DNA of 64,000 nt from Flavobacterium quisquiliarum. Lineage in GTDB: Bacteria; Bacteroidota; Bacteroidia; Flavobacteriales; Flavobacteriaceae. Below the pieces are notes generated by a model that saw only the letters and a program-made list of their open reading frames with translations, ran no database searches and was not told where the DNA came from. Location: assembly GCF_019308285.1 (NCBI RefSeq), contig NZ_WWEM01000033.1:62001-126000 (forward strand). The letters are read 5' to 3'. Shown here in pieces: positions 16,207 to 25,916 of the stretch (positions are counted from its first letter, which is position 1; every line of letters starts with the position of its first letter). A program made the translations under genes and the position numbers.

Positions 16207-17478
16207 CTAATTGTTTTTTAGAAGTTCCACTCCTATCGCACATTTTAAACAGGCTTTTTGATTACAATATTCATTTTTAAGTTCTAATAAAGTCTGGCTT
16301 TCAAATGCATTTTTTGGTTTTATTCCAAACGAAATAAACTTATCTATTACGGCATTTTTCTCTGATGCAACTTCATTCATGAAATCAATTAAATCTTCAA
16401 CAATTGGCTCGCCTAATACAGTCGAATAAGCAAACTGAATTGGAATAATCGTATTGATCACAATCAAATCTAAAAACGCCTTCGATAATGGCTTTGATTT
16501 CTTTGGGCTTTCTTTATCAAACTGATAATGGTTCTGCCAATAACTACTTGCCGAAACATTAAAAAGATTATAAACACTCGCAAGAGACTTTAAATCATTT
16601 ATCTTAGAAAACAAATTTTGATACTTATGATAAAGACCTGCCATTTGCGAAAGCCTTATGGTTGGAAAATTATCTGGGCGAAGTTTAAAAAATTGCACAG
16701 GTTCAACAAATGTTCTTTCCAATTGGTACTTATTCAATAAATAAAAATATCTGAATTTTAAATCTTTAAAATAGACATCTTCTTTTTCTCCATTAAGCAA
16801 ACCAGCAGTTCCAAAAAATAATGCTTCCAGATTTTCGTTTTCGAAACTTTCTTTTCTTATGATTGAAAACGGAATTGATTTGGCAATTTGAAGAAAAGAA
16901 ACTCCATTTGTATTCAAACCGAAATTCTTTGCCAAAAGAAAAAACAAAACCGCTTCCCAGTCTTGATTTGTTTCTTCTAATAATTCATAAATAAATTTTG
17001 ATTTTCGTTCCAAACGTTCAAAAAACAATCTTTCCTGCCAGCTTTTAAAAACAAAACTGTCAATGCCTTTAATTTGTTTTTCGCATGAAATCCATGATTT
17101 AGGAGAAACCAATGCTGAATAATTAGCCAATATTTCTTTATCAACAAAGTCTTTGAGAACCAAAACGGGAATTTCCGTATTATCTTCTCTAAAAATAGCC
17201 GTATCATTCTCCCAAACTACATGAAGGATCACGTTTTGGTAAGCAGGATCTTTTTCGTGATTATGAAGGTACCAATCGGAGGATTTTAAATGAATCTCGA
17301 CATTGCCTGCCCATTTTTGATTTCCAATTTCTATCTGTGCATTAAAAAAATCAGGCCCCGAAAGCTCCAAATAATCACCTGATTTCAAAATAGTAATTAA
17401 TTCGCCTTGCGCGCTTTTTAAATTCAGAGTATCAAACTTCTTGAATTTCCAGAGATAATGAAGAAAGTCTTCTTTCAT
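16207..17478 (-). CDS. DUF2851 family protein
   Basis: 423 residues matching the DUF2851 family of Bacteroidota, of unknown biochemical role. The N-terminal half has the family pattern LSGPDFFNAQIEIG ... WAGNVEIHLKSSDWYLH ... VILHVVWEND, and the C-terminus has a CNQKACLKC cysteine motif. No signal peptide or membrane segment is visible, so it is probably cytoplasmic. The conserved acidic and histidine residues in the N-terminal half suggest an enzyme, but I do not assign one. It lies 74 bp downstream of the exonuclease gene on the same strand. Confidence 0.8.
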   Translation of the reverse strand: MKEDFLHYLWKFKKFDTLNLKSAQGELITILKSGDYLELSGPDFFNAQIEIGNQKWAGNVEIHLKSSDWYLHNHEKDPAYQNVILHVVWENDTAIFREDNTEIPVLVLKDFVDKEILANYSALVSPKSWISCEKQIKGIDSFVFKSWQERLFFERLERKSKFIYELLEETNQDWEAVLFFLLAKNFGLNTNGVSFLQIAKSIPFSIIRKESFENENLEALFFGTAGLLNGEKEDVYFKDLKFRYFYLLNKYQLERTFVEPVQFFKLRPDNFPTIRLSQMAGLYHKYQNLFSKINDLKSLASVYNLFNVSASSYWQNHYQFDKESPKKSKPLSKAFLDLIVINTIIPIQFAYSTVLGEPIVEDLIDFMNEVASEKNAVIDKFISFGIKPKNAFESQTLLELKNEYCNQKACLKCAIGVELLKNN

Positions 17479-17552
17479 TTTTAGATTTTATGATATTTTA
17501 CAAAATCTAAAAGTAATAAAATTTTAAAATTATTCTTACAAAATAAATTTAT

Positions 17553-18035
17553 TTAACGAAGCATATACAGCTTTGCACATGCTCTTGCATCTGATAAAGC
17601 CTCGTGGTGATTAAGCTGAATTTTCATTTCACGACAGCAGTCACTTAATTTTGTTGGCTTTATTCCTTTTGCTTTATAGATTTTCACTGTGCATTCCCAT
17701 TGTGAAGCAATGTTTAAATCTTCATAATTTAAACCGTGAAGCAGCATAGACTTCATTAAAACATTACGATCAAAACTTTCATTGTGTGCTACTACAACTC
17801 GATTTTTTAATCGCTTTTCAATTTCTGGATAAACCTGAAAAAAAGATTTAGAATTGACAGTATCCTTTGGATAAATTCCATGAACACGAGTCGTAAATGG
17901 ATTATATTCATTATTTGGCGGTTTTATTAACGTTACAAATTCGTCAATAATTATTCCGTTTTGAACCGTCACAATTCCAACAGAACAAGGATGATATCCC
18001 GTGGCTGTTTCAAAATCAATAGCAGTAAAATTCAT
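17553..18035 (-). CDS. DEDDh 3'-5' exonuclease (DnaQ-like)
   Basis: 160-residue exonuclease domain of the DNA polymerase III epsilon type. ExoI is DFETATG at the N-terminus, ExoII is VVAHNESFDRNVL near residue 80, and ExoIII is HEALSDARACA near the C-terminus with the His of the DEDDh class. It has no extra domains and is shorter than DnaQ proofreading subunits, so it is likely a stand-alone nuclease in DNA or RNA maintenance. Confidence 0.9.
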   Translation of the reverse strand: MNFTAIDFETATGYHPCSVGIVTVQNGIIIDEFVTLIKPPNNEYNPFTTRVHGIYPKDTVNSKSFFQVYPEIEKRLKNRVVVAHNESFDRNVLMKSMLLHGLNYEDLNIASQWECTVKIYKAKGIKPTKLSDCCREMKIQLNHHEALSDARACAKLYMLR

Positions 18036-18054
18036 TTTATATTTTTAAAAGTAA

Positions 18055-18096
18055 AATCCATAAACCCAATTACCAAGGTAACAAGATTTATGGATT
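18055..18096 (-). terminator. Hairpin between the CBS-domain enzyme and exonuclease genes
   Basis: AATCCATAAA (18055-18064) pairs with TTTATGGATT (18087-18096), with an inner TTACC/GGTAA stem. The T-tract on the minus strand is interrupted (TTTTACTTTT), so termination may be partial. Confidence 0.55.
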
Positions 18097-18114
18097 AGCT
18101 ATATTTGTAAAGAT

Positions 18115-19476
18115 TTATTTTATTGAGCCTATAATATCATATTTTGTAATAATGTGATGATGCCCGTTTCCTAAATCAACTAGAACCGCATCATTTTCTT
18201 TGGTAAAAAGTTTTGAAACCTCTTCGATTGGAGTTCCTAATTTTACAATTGGAAAAGGTTTTCCCATTACCTCCTTGATTGGCTTTTCGGCAACATTTTT
18301 GTCAGCAACATAACTTCTAAACAAATCTGTTTCGTCTACAGAACCCACAAATCCGTTAATATCTACAACAGGAATCTGCGAAATTTTATATTTACGCATA
18401 CGTTCAATTGCGTGCGAAACCAGTTCTTCTGTACGAACCACAATTAATTCTTTATCGATATGATCTTTAATAACATCTTCTGCTTTCGTGATGTTTTCTT
18501 CTAAAAATCCACGTTCACGCATCCAATCATCGTTAAACATTTTACCAACATAACGGCTTCCAGAATCATGAAATAAAACTACTACAACATCGTCTGGTTT
18601 AAAATGCTCTTTTAGTTGCAATAAACCTTTTATGCAAGCTCCAGCAGAATTTCCAACAAAAATAGCTTCTTCCAAAGCAATTTTTCTAGTGTAAACAGCA
18701 GCATCTTTATCAGTCACTTTTGTAAAACCGTCAATTAATGAGAAATCAACGTTTTTAGGCAGAATATCTTCTCCAATTCCTTCTGTTATATAAGAGTAGA
18801 TTTCATTTTCGTCAAAAATCCCTGTTTCATGGTATTTCTTAAAAACAGAACCATAAGTATCAATTCCCCAGATTTTAATGTTCGGGTTTTTCTCTTTCAA
18901 ATATTTTCCAACTCCAGAAATAGTTCCTCCAGTACCAACACCAACAACAAAGTGCGTAATTTTACCTTCAGTCTGTTTCCAGATTTCAGGCCCAGTTTGC
19001 TCGTAGTGCGCCAATGAGTTTGACATATTATCATATTGGTTTACATACCATGAATTTGGAGTTTCTTCTGCTAAACGCTTAGAAACTGAATAATAAGAAC
19101 GAGGATCTGTTGGCTCAACATCTGTTGGACAAACCACAACTTTTGCACCAACAGCACGAAGAATATCCATTTTTTCTTTTGACTGTTTGTCTGAGATAAC
19201 ACAAATCAATTTATAGCCTTTTACTATCGCTACAAGAGCCAATCCCATTCCTGTGTTTCCTGAAGTTCCTTCGATAATAGTACCTCCTGGTTTTAATCTT
19301 CCATCAGCCTCTGCGTCTTCAATCATTTTCACGGCCATTCTGTCTTTTACAGAATTACCTGGATTAAAAGTTTCGACTTTTGCCAATACTAATGCATCAA
19401 TTTCAGCAACAATTTTGTTGAGTTTTACCAATGGTGTGTTACCAATTGTTTCTAAAATATTATTTGAAAAGTCCAT
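18115..19476 (-). CDS. PLP-dependent cysteine synthase / cystathionine beta-synthase with CBS domains
   Basis: 453-residue fold-type II PLP enzyme. The catalytic domain covers about residues 1-320 with the PLP lysine in NPGNSVKDRMA, the SGNTG loop and the phosphate loop GVGTGGTISG. The C-terminal ~120 residues form two CBS motifs (RKYKISQIPVVDINGFVG; KLFTKENDAVLVDLGNG), as in eukaryotic CBS. It either makes cysteine from O-acetylserine or condenses serine with homocysteine; the CBS pair argues for the latter or for nucleotide control, but does not settle it. Confidence 0.85.
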   Translation of the reverse strand: MDFSNNILETIGNTPLVKLNKIVAEIDALVLAKVETFNPGNSVKDRMAVKMIEDAEADGRLKPGGTIIEGTSGNTGMGLALVAIVKGYKLICVISDKQSKEKMDILRAVGAKVVVCPTDVEPTDPRSYYSVSKRLAEETPNSWYVNQYDNMSNSLAHYEQTGPEIWKQTEGKITHFVVGVGTGGTISGVGKYLKEKNPNIKIWGIDTYGSVFKKYHETGIFDENEIYSYITEGIGEDILPKNVDFSLIDGFTKVTDKDAAVYTRKIALEEAIFVGNSAGACIKGLLQLKEHFKPDDVVVVLFHDSGSRYVGKMFNDDWMRERGFLEENITKAEDVIKDHIDKELIVVRTEELVSHAIERMRKYKISQIPVVDINGFVGSVDETDLFRSYVADKNVAEKPIKEVMGKPFPIVKLGTPIEEVSKLFTKENDAVLVDLGNGHHHIITKYDIIGSIK

Positions 19477-19521
19477 TTTTATTTAAGTTTAATATGTGGT
19501 TTAAAATAAAGTAAGTCTTTT

Positions 19522-21504
19522 TTATTGGAAGAAATTCCAAACTAAACCAAAACGCAATACAAAATCACGATAAGGATTATTAGGCGTTGCATAATAATTA
19601 CTTTGTGTAAAAGCAGCATTAAAATGCTCTGCTTTTAAATAAAATCTAGTCTGACGAATTCTGGCATTAATAAAGAAATCAAATGTTGCAAAACCACCAA
19701 TTTTTTTATCCTGCTGCACAAAGAATTCAGCAATAACAGGGTTATAATCATCCCCATAATATTTAGTAAGATAATTAAATACAAGTCCCGTCTGCATATA
19801 TAATGCTTTCTTAAAAAAGTAACCTGAATAATAGAACGTGTTTCTTGTTACAAAGTCAGGAACATTTAAAATCAAATCAGACTGATCAACTTTCTGATAT
19901 AAAAGTGTGTTATCTAAAGCGAATGGGCCAAATTTAAATTCACGGCTCGCTTTTATTTCCAAATAGTTAATTGTGTTTCCATATTGAAATGGATTTACAA
20001 TTTGAATATTTGATGCTTTTTGTGTATCTGTGGCATCATCAGCAAAATACAAATGATCTTTTAGTACTGTGTACTGCACTTGTCCTGTTAACCAAGGAGT
20101 CTGAATCTCAGCACTAAGTGAGTTTATTTTTTCATTTTTAAAATCATTTGACCAATTGTATTGTACCCAGCTGCTTTGATACAAATTATAATTATTATTT
20201 GGAAGTTTATTAATGTTACGATATCTAAAATCAAATTTAATTTTATCATTTAAATCGTATCGTAACTTTGCATCTAAATCTGAAAGCGACTGATTCGTAA
20301 TCGATCTAGAATACAAAAACCTACCATTCCATTTGTTTTTTTGGTATTCGTATTGCCCTCCTACATTATTAATTTGTAAAAACAGATTTCCTGGTACAGC
20401 AGTACCGTCTGTACGAATAATAACTCGTTCGTATTCATAATTTGATCTGTAGTCATCTATAAAAAAGTTAAACTTTCCTAGAAGCGAATTTTCATAAGCA
20501 AGTCCCGCTTTATTATATAACCTTTCATATTTTGTCTGATCGTTTATATTGCTGGATGCATACGAATCTCCAAAACGCTGAATTCTGGTGCTTACATTAT
20601 TATCATCAGTAACTGTAGAAAGTACTGTTGGCTGTTTATACTCATAACTTTTATTTTCATAATTAAGCTGATGAGTTACATATAAATTATTATTCCCTTC
20701 AGTTGGATTTACTCTAAAAGCATGATCAAAAAAGATTCTTCTTCCTTTTAGCATTGATTCTGCATCAGTTAAATAAACCTGCAGTCTTTGTCTGTTCTTA
20801 TAATCTTTATTATCGCTTTCAAAATTATTATCATTAGTAATACCGCCATTTTCTTCATTCAATACATCTTGAAAAGTATAATGGGCATTAATAGAATAAC
20901 GTCTGCTTGTTGTGGCATAACTCGTTGTAAACCTAAAATTTCCCGCACTCACCAATTGATTAATATAATCACCTTCCGATCTTAAACCTCTATAGGCAAT
21001 TGAAAAATTCAGATTTTTAGAAACGTTCAATGTGATAAAAGAATCTACATTTTGGCCTTTATTAATTGTCGTATTAAAAAACAATTCTGTAAAAGGTGTC
21101 GCTGCAGAATAATATCTAATTTGATCTGCTTGTATATAATTAAAGTGTTTTCCGTTAAAACCAATTTCTGGATATGGAGAAAAACTCGTTAGGCTGTATT
21201 GTAAGGTATTTAAAGGTTGTCCAATATTAGAAAATTCTTGATAACCGAAAAGATCTTTTCTAAGATGATTTTGTCTGTAAGCGTTTTTAAGTGTCAGTGA
21301 AGTATCTGCATAAATTGTATCGTGTTCAAGTGTAACTATTTTATATTGATCTATAGTTGCAATCTTAGCTTTTTTCTTTTTTACGGTATCTGTAATACTA
21401 GAATATTCCGTATTCATATCTAAATTATTTTTAGGAGCTGGTTTTACTTGAGAAAACAATAAAGTTGGTACAACTAATAGATATAGAAAAATGAATATTC
21501 TCAT
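19522..21504 (-). CDS. Putative outer-membrane porin (Bacteroidota putative porin family)
   Basis: 660 residues with a signal peptide (IFIFLYLLVVPTLLFSQ) and a body dominated by alternating aromatic/polar strands such as FRFTTSYATTSRRYSINAHY, ending in the aromatic LRFGLVWNFF expected for a beta-barrel. No TonB box or plug domain is visible, so it is not a typical TonB-dependent receptor. It stands upstream of the CBS-domain enzyme on the same strand. The substrate is unknown. Confidence 0.75.
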   Translation of the reverse strand: MRIFIFLYLLVVPTLLFSQVKPAPKNNLDMNTEYSSITDTVKKKKAKIATIDQYKIVTLEHDTIYADTSLTLKNAYRQNHLRKDLFGYQEFSNIGQPLNTLQYSLTSFSPYPEIGFNGKHFNYIQADQIRYYSAATPFTELFFNTTINKGQNVDSFITLNVSKNLNFSIAYRGLRSEGDYINQLVSAGNFRFTTSYATTSRRYSINAHYTFQDVLNEENGGITNDNNFESDNKDYKNRQRLQVYLTDAESMLKGRRIFFDHAFRVNPTEGNNNLYVTHQLNYENKSYEYKQPTVLSTVTDDNNVSTRIQRFGDSYASSNINDQTKYERLYNKAGLAYENSLLGKFNFFIDDYRSNYEYERVIIRTDGTAVPGNLFLQINNVGGQYEYQKNKWNGRFLYSRSITNQSLSDLDAKLRYDLNDKIKFDFRYRNINKLPNNNYNLYQSSWVQYNWSNDFKNEKINSLSAEIQTPWLTGQVQYTVLKDHLYFADDATDTQKASNIQIVNPFQYGNTINYLEIKASREFKFGPFALDNTLLYQKVDQSDLILNVPDFVTRNTFYYSGYFFKKALYMQTGLVFNYLTKYYGDDYNPVIAEFFVQQDKKIGGFATFDFFINARIRQTRFYLKAEHFNAAFTQSNYYATPNNPYRDFVLRFGLVWNFFQ

Positions 21505-21675
21505 TTGATGGCTTTATATAAATTTATTTTGACAAAATTTGCTAAGCAAAGGTAAATTATAAAAACAAATAAAGAAAAAAACACTTCATTTTATACAATT
21601 GCCTTGGCTGACAGTGTCAAAACGAATATTTTTGCTGAAAATTTTATCTAATTTGTTATTTAAAAATTAAAAAAA

Positions 21676-22341
21676 ATGCTCTCAAAAAATTTTTCTGGAT
21701 TTGTTTTAGAAACTGGGACAGATGAAGCTGGACGAGGATGTCTTGCTGGACCTGTTACCGCTGCAGCCATAATTCTTCCTGAAGATTTTGAGAATATTAT
21801 TCTAAACGAGAGTAAACAGTTATCAGAAAAAACTAGAGCACTTTTAAGACCTGTTATAGAAGAACAAGCTATTTGCTATTCAGTAACTCACTTGTTTCCT
21901 GACGAGATAGACGAAATAAATATTTTAAACGCCTCAATGAAAGGTATGCAGGAATGCATTTTAAAACTAAAACAAGTTCCAGAGTTTATTATTGTCGACG
22001 GAAATCGTTCTTTAAATGCTAAACTTGGACTCAAAAACACTTTTGGCAAACAATTTTCTGACGATGAAATTGCATTGTTAAAGTCGATTCCAAATCAAAG
22101 TATTATAAAAGGTGACGGAAAATATCTGAGTATCGCGGCTGCTTCTGTTTTAGCTAAAACCTATCGTGATGAATACATGGATCAAATTCATGAAGAATTC
22201 CCAATGTACAATTGGAAAAAGAATAAAGGTTATCCAACTAAAGAGCATCGTGAAGCTATTAAAAAATATGGGACTACAAAATACCACCGAATGAGTTTCA
22301 GACTTTTACCTGAACAGTTGGAACTTAATTTCTTCGAATAA
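21676..22341 (+). CDS. rnhB: Ribonuclease HII
   Basis: 221-residue RNase HII, which cleaves RNA in RNA-DNA hybrids and removes single ribonucleotides from DNA. The signature GTDEAGRGCLAGPV at residues 14-27 supplies two catalytic acids; IIVDGN near residue 108 and AAASVLAKTYRDEYM near residue 150 supply the rest. The C-terminal YPTKEHREAIKKYG motif is also typical. It diverges from the porin gene and is followed by a bidirectional terminator. Confidence 0.96.
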   Translation: MLSKNFSGFVLETGTDEAGRGCLAGPVTAAAIILPEDFENIILNESKQLSEKTRALLRPVIEEQAICYSVTHLFPDEIDEINILNASMKGMQECILKLKQVPEFIIVDGNRSLNAKLGLKNTFGKQFSDDEIALLKSIPNQSIIKGDGKYLSIAAASVLAKTYRDEYMDQIHEEFPMYNWKKNKGYPTKEHREAIKKYGTTKYHRMSFRLLPEQLELNFFE

Positions 22342-22375
22342 AAAAAAGACCTGATTAGGTCTTTTTTTTTATTCG
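22335..22375. terminator. Bidirectional terminator after rnhB
   Basis: AAAAAAAGACCT pairs with AGGTCTTTTTTT around GATT. The symmetry continues outward so that TTCGAATA at the rnhB end mirrors TATTCGAA at about 22371-22377. It serves both converging genes. Confidence 0.9.
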
Positions 22376-22386
22376 AAACAATTTTA

Positions 22387-23250
22387 TTATTTCCTACTCT
22401 TTAAAAATTCTGCTAATTGTTTGGTGTCATAATAAAAAGGTCTTATTTCAACAATTTTTCCATTTTTCAAATCAAAATGTTCTGAAATTGGCACCGAAAT
22501 AGTTTTTCCAGATTTCTTTGCAGTACATTTTATTGTGAAATAAATAATCACTTCATTTTTCGATGCATCACTAAAATAAACTGGTTCTTTTTCTATTTCA
22601 AAACTAGCAAACTCAGCTGATTTTGTGAACATTTTTGTCCATTCGTTAAACCCTTTGTAAGTTCCACCATAAGGAAGTCCTTCTGCTTGATTATAAACGG
22701 CTTGATCTTCAATTAGAGTTGACATTTTAATAAAATCTTTCGTTTTAAAAAGACATTCAAAATACTGATTTACAACATTAAAATTATCTGATTCCAGCTT
22801 TTTTAAACTGTCAGCTTCAGAAATGCTTATCTCTTTATCCCAAAAACCGATAATTTTACTTACCTGTCCTTTGCCGTTTAATCTAGCAAAATCACGTCCG
22901 GTCATTATAACATTATTTTTTGAGTCTTTAATTTTCCATTCCCAAGTCACATAATTGTCTTTTATAACTTTTGAGCCCGAAGTCAAAACAGCATCAGGAT
23001 TCTTTTTGTAAAATTCATTTATAACATTATTAAATGCTACAATTCCTTTAACAGATGCAGATGGATCTTCGAAAGTACTGTCTTCTAACCAAATCGATTT
23101 TATAAGTTTTAATCTCGCATCGTTATTCTTTTCAGACCATGCTTTTTCATAAATACTAATTGGGTATAATTTATCTTTCTTTTGAGCAGAAAGACTGTTA
23201 AGTAAAAAAAGGAAGCAGAGTAAGTAAATTTTTCTCATAAGCAGTTTCAT
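22387..23250 (-). CDS. Exported protein with two NTF2/SnoaL-like domains
   Basis: About 287 residues when started at 23250 (MKLLMRKIYLLCFLFLLNSLSAQ), which gives a clear signal peptide; an ATG at 23319 adds 23 poorly fitting residues and one at 23238 is also possible. The mature part has two similar halves of about 120 residues. Each has the NTF2/SnoaL pattern, with an N-terminal helix pair, FEDPSASVKGI or YNQAEGLPYGGTYKGF, and a final strand describing a target (KIIGFWDKE; KIVEIRPFYYD). Function unknown; many relatives bind small ligands. Confidence 0.7.
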   Translation of the reverse strand: MKLLMRKIYLLCFLFLLNSLSAQKKDKLYPISIYEKAWSEKNNDARLKLIKSIWLEDSTFEDPSASVKGIVAFNNVINEFYKKNPDAVLTSGSKVIKDNYVTWEWKIKDSKNNVIMTGRDFARLNGKGQVSKIIGFWDKEISISEADSLKKLESDNFNVVNQYFECLFKTKDFIKMSTLIEDQAVYNQAEGLPYGGTYKGFNEWTKMFTKSAEFASFEIEKEPVYFSDASKNEVIIYFTIKCTAKKSGKTISVPISEHFDLKNGKIVEIRPFYYDTKQLAEFLKSRK

Positions 23251-23471
23251 TAAATAATTAGAATATGTATCAACAAAGTCAAATATAACGTAAATACAAG
23301 ATAAAACCGGCTTCTTCATGTAATTTGCTAACCTCTCAAAATCTTACCTTTTGCAAAATGTTTTTTGCTTATTTTGAATACATTTTCATAAAAAACCGCT
23401 TTCTATCTAAAAATAAGTTTTGAGTTACATCTTCAACTGTGTCTTGCTTATTACGGAAACAGTCTTATTTA

Positions 23472-23512
23472 TCAAAATAAAAACCCGTTTCAGATGTTAT
23501 CTGAAACGGGTT
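23472..23512 (-). terminator. Terminator of lipB
   Basis: AACCCGTTTCAGAT (23482-23495) pairs perfectly with ATCTGAAACGGGTT (23499-23512) around GTT. The minus-strand product ends in TTTTTATTTTG. Confidence 0.9.
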
Positions 23513-23534
23513 AATTCTTTATTGGCAATTCTTA

Positions 23535-24233
23535 TTAAACAAATTCTGCTTCAAACAACACAGTAAAATGTTTGATGATTTTAGCTTTTACTTCTTCTTC
23601 ATCAACCTTTTCTACTCCAAGTTCGACGTTTAAAGAAGTTACGCCTTTTCCTCGAATACCGCACGGAATAATATTATCAAAATATCCCAAATCGACATTT
23701 ACGTTTAAAGCAAATCCGTGCATAGTTACCCAACGCGAAGCACGAACTCCCATAGCGCATATTTTACGGGCAAACGGAGTTCCCGCACCAAGCCAAACTC
23801 CTGTTTCGCCTTCACTTCTACCCGATTCTAAGCCGTATTCTGCCAAAGTAAGAATGATAGATTCTTCCAATAGACGTAAGTATTTGTGAATATCAGTAAA
23901 GAAGTTTTCTAAATCAAGAATAGGATAACCTACAATTTGTCCCGGCCCGTGATATGTTATATCGCCACCACGGTTAATTTTATAGAAAGTGGCTCCTTTG
24001 GCTTCTAGTTGTTTTTCGTTTAATAATAAATTCTCAAAATCGCCGCTTTTACCCAAAGTATAAACATGTGGATGCTCTACAAATAATAAATAATTTGGCG
24101 TCGGCAGATCAAGTTCTTCCCTTCTGTTTTTGATTTTTAAATCGACTATATCTTTGAAAAGTTCTTCCTGATATTCCCAGGTCGATTTATAGTCTTTATT
24201 ACCCAGATCCTGAAGTTGGATTTTTTTATTCAT
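23535..24233 (-). CDS. lipB: Octanoyl-[acyl-carrier-protein]:protein N-octanoyltransferase
   Basis: 232-residue LipB, which moves octanoate from ACP to lipoyl domains of 2-oxoacid dehydrogenases and the glycine cleavage H protein. The family motif RGGDITYHGPGQIVGYPI (around residue 83) and the active-site region NIIPCGIRGKGVTSL with the nucleophilic Cys are intact, as is the RASRWVTMHGFALNV lysine/histidine neighbourhood. It follows the lipoprotein gene by 5 bp and ends at a strong terminator. Confidence 0.95.
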   Translation of the reverse strand: MNKKIQLQDLGNKDYKSTWEYQEELFKDIVDLKIKNRREELDLPTPNYLLFVEHPHVYTLGKSGDFENLLLNEKQLEAKGATFYKINRGGDITYHGPGQIVGYPILDLENFFTDIHKYLRLLEESIILTLAEYGLESGRSEGETGVWLGAGTPFARKICAMGVRASRWVTMHGFALNVNVDLGYFDNIIPCGIRGKGVTSLNVELGVEKVDEEEVKAKIIKHFTVLFEAEFV

Positions 24234-24238
24234 TTTAA

Positions 24239-24991
24239 TTATTTTTCAAACTCAACATCGAAGTTCAGTTTGTCTGGATTCTCCATATAATCCGTAAAAG
24301 AGTATTGAATTGTAATTGATTTTCGATCATCGCTAAACAATGCATTTGGATTAGAGACTTTCTTAATCTTTTTTGGAAAATTATATTTTACAATGTAATT
24401 AGACGAGGCAAACATCATTTTGCTCATATCTGGTGTAGAATCTTTTTTAATCTCAGCCAGTTTTTGCTTATCTATTACTGCTTTTCTGGTAAATTTCTTT
24501 CCGTCGTAAGTGTAACTTAGTTTACTATTATTGTTTCCGAAACCACTCCCAAGAGGACTAGCATTTGCAGTACCTTCTAATTTCTGAAGTGCACTTATGG
24601 TTTGTAAAATATCTTGTAATTCATTTACATTTTTAAAGTCTGTTGCAAAATTCATTAAAAACTGCTTTTTCTCTGAACTCATTTTAGTGCTCACTACAAA
24701 ATTTTCCAATTTTTTTAATTCTTTTTGAGCTTCTGGGGACAATTTAGCAATACTGTCTTTTTTCTCTTCAAACAGTTGTTTGAAAGTAAATGTAGAATCA
24801 ATGTCTTTTTTAGCATCAGCTCCCATTTGGCTTCCTATTTGGTCGCCCGCCATTTCCATTAAAGCAGAACCGTCCATATCTACAGAGAATTTTCCAGTTC
24901 CGTTTTCATTAATCGTAATGTTTTCAGTGAAAGTACAGCTAGTTAAAGTTGCTATTAAAAAAGAAAAACTAAGTAGTTTATATAATTTCAT
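24239..24991 (-). CDS. Lipoprotein, paralogue A
   Basis: 250 residues with a lipoprotein signal (FSFLIATLTSC). The mature part starts TFTENITINENGTGKFSVDM, similar to early segments of the neighbouring lipoprotein, and the C-terminal 55 residues match it too (YIVKYNFPKKIKKVSNPNAL ... SITIQYSFTDYMENPDKLNF). The two genes look like a tandem duplication. No catalytic motif is visible. Function unknown; probably attached to a membrane facing the periplasm. Confidence 0.75.
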   Translation of the reverse strand: MKLYKLLSFSFLIATLTSCTFTENITINENGTGKFSVDMDGSALMEMAGDQIGSQMGADAKKDIDSTFTFKQLFEEKKDSIAKLSPEAQKELKKLENFVVSTKMSSEKKQFLMNFATDFKNVNELQDILQTISALQKLEGTANASPLGSGFGNNNSKLSYTYDGKKFTRKAVIDKQKLAEIKKDSTPDMSKMMFASSNYIVKYNFPKKIKKVSNPNALFSDDRKSITIQYSFTDYMENPDKLNFDVEFEK

Positions 24992-25022
24992 AAGTATCTA
25001 ATTTTTCATCAAAGATACGAAG

Positions 25023-25062
25023 TTTTTTAGGTTCTGTGGTCCTAAGGAACTAAGCTTCTAAG
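25023..25062. repeat. Octad-phased CTTAG-type tract
   Basis: CTAAG occurs at 25042, 25050 and 25058, exactly 8 bp apart, with two more degenerate units to the left. It sits between the two paralogous lipoprotein genes and reads as CTTAGNNN on the minus strand. Confidence 0.75.
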
Positions 25063-25089
25063 TTTATCTAATCTTTTACCTATTTTATA

Positions 25090-25815
25090 TTATTCTAAAA
25101 TCACTTCCAGATTCGTCATTTCCGGATTGCGTAAACAATCTGACAATTTAAATTCTAATGTTAAAGATTTTTTATCCGAATTGATAACCGCTTTTGAGTT
25201 GGAAACTGATTTTATTTTTTTTGGAAAATGATACTTTAATAGATATGATTGTACCAGTTTTGAAGAACCGTACTTCTTCTCAAAATTTTCGGCTTGTGAT
25301 TTTGCTTTTTCTAATTCAGCTGTATTGATAATTGAGACTGAACGTTTGAATGTTTTTCCGTCAAATTCATATCCTATTCTAAAATAATGCTCTTCTGCGG
25401 TTAAAGCATAATTGTGCTGAATATCTGATGTATAATCTTCTGTCTTGAACAAATCCGGAATTTCAGAAACTTTATCAAAATGAAGTGCAAAAGCGGTTCT
25501 GAATTCTTTTTCATAAGAACTTCGTTTGATCTGCGCTTTTACATTAGCATATTTTTGAAACAACTGCTGCTCTTCTGGTTTGTATTTCGCAAAATTCTCC
25601 TTGTATTTTGCGATGTAATCTTTAAAAACATAAGTAGTATCCTGAAACACATTTTCTTTCGAATATTCTTCGCCCGCCAATTGCATATAACTATTTTCTT
25701 CTCTCTGCTGTACAATTTCTATATCGCCACTCCCATCAGAATTGATTGTAATGGTTTCGGTTATTTGACAGCTTGATGCTAAAATTAGAATTAATACAAT
25801 TAATAAATATTTCAT
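25090..25815 (-). CDS. Lipoprotein, paralogue B
   Basis: 241 residues with a lipoprotein signal (LLIVLILILASSC). The mature start QITETITINSDGSGDIEIV and the end YLLKYHFPKKIKSVSNSKAV ... SLTLEFKLSDCLRNPEMTNL match the next gene, so the pair is paralogous. The central part is helix-rich and charged (AKYKENFAKYKPEEQQLF). Function unknown. Confidence 0.75.
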   Translation of the reverse strand: MKYLLIVLILILASSCQITETITINSDGSGDIEIVQQREENSYMQLAGEEYSKENVFQDTTYVFKDYIAKYKENFAKYKPEEQQLFQKYANVKAQIKRSSYEKEFRTAFALHFDKVSEIPDLFKTEDYTSDIQHNYALTAEEHYFRIGYEFDGKTFKRSVSIINTAELEKAKSQAENFEKKYGSSKLVQSYLLKYHFPKKIKSVSNSKAVINSDKKSLTLEFKLSDCLRNPEMTNLEVILE

Positions 25816-25916
25816 TTTTTGTAAAAGGTTTTGATTTTAAAAGATGCTAAGATAGTTAGTTCTATATTTAATTTTCTTACAATATAAACTTCTTCTAAAA
25901 ACAAAATCTTCTAATC

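Noticed and set aside
19522..21504. TonB-dependent receptor
   Set aside because: There is no plug domain or TonB box, and 660 residues of uniform barrel-type sequence fit the putative porin family better.
23320..23471. Possible small gene upstream of the NTF2-like protein gene
   Set aside because: No frame of useful length or recognisable composition was found; only A/T-rich spacer before the lipB terminator.
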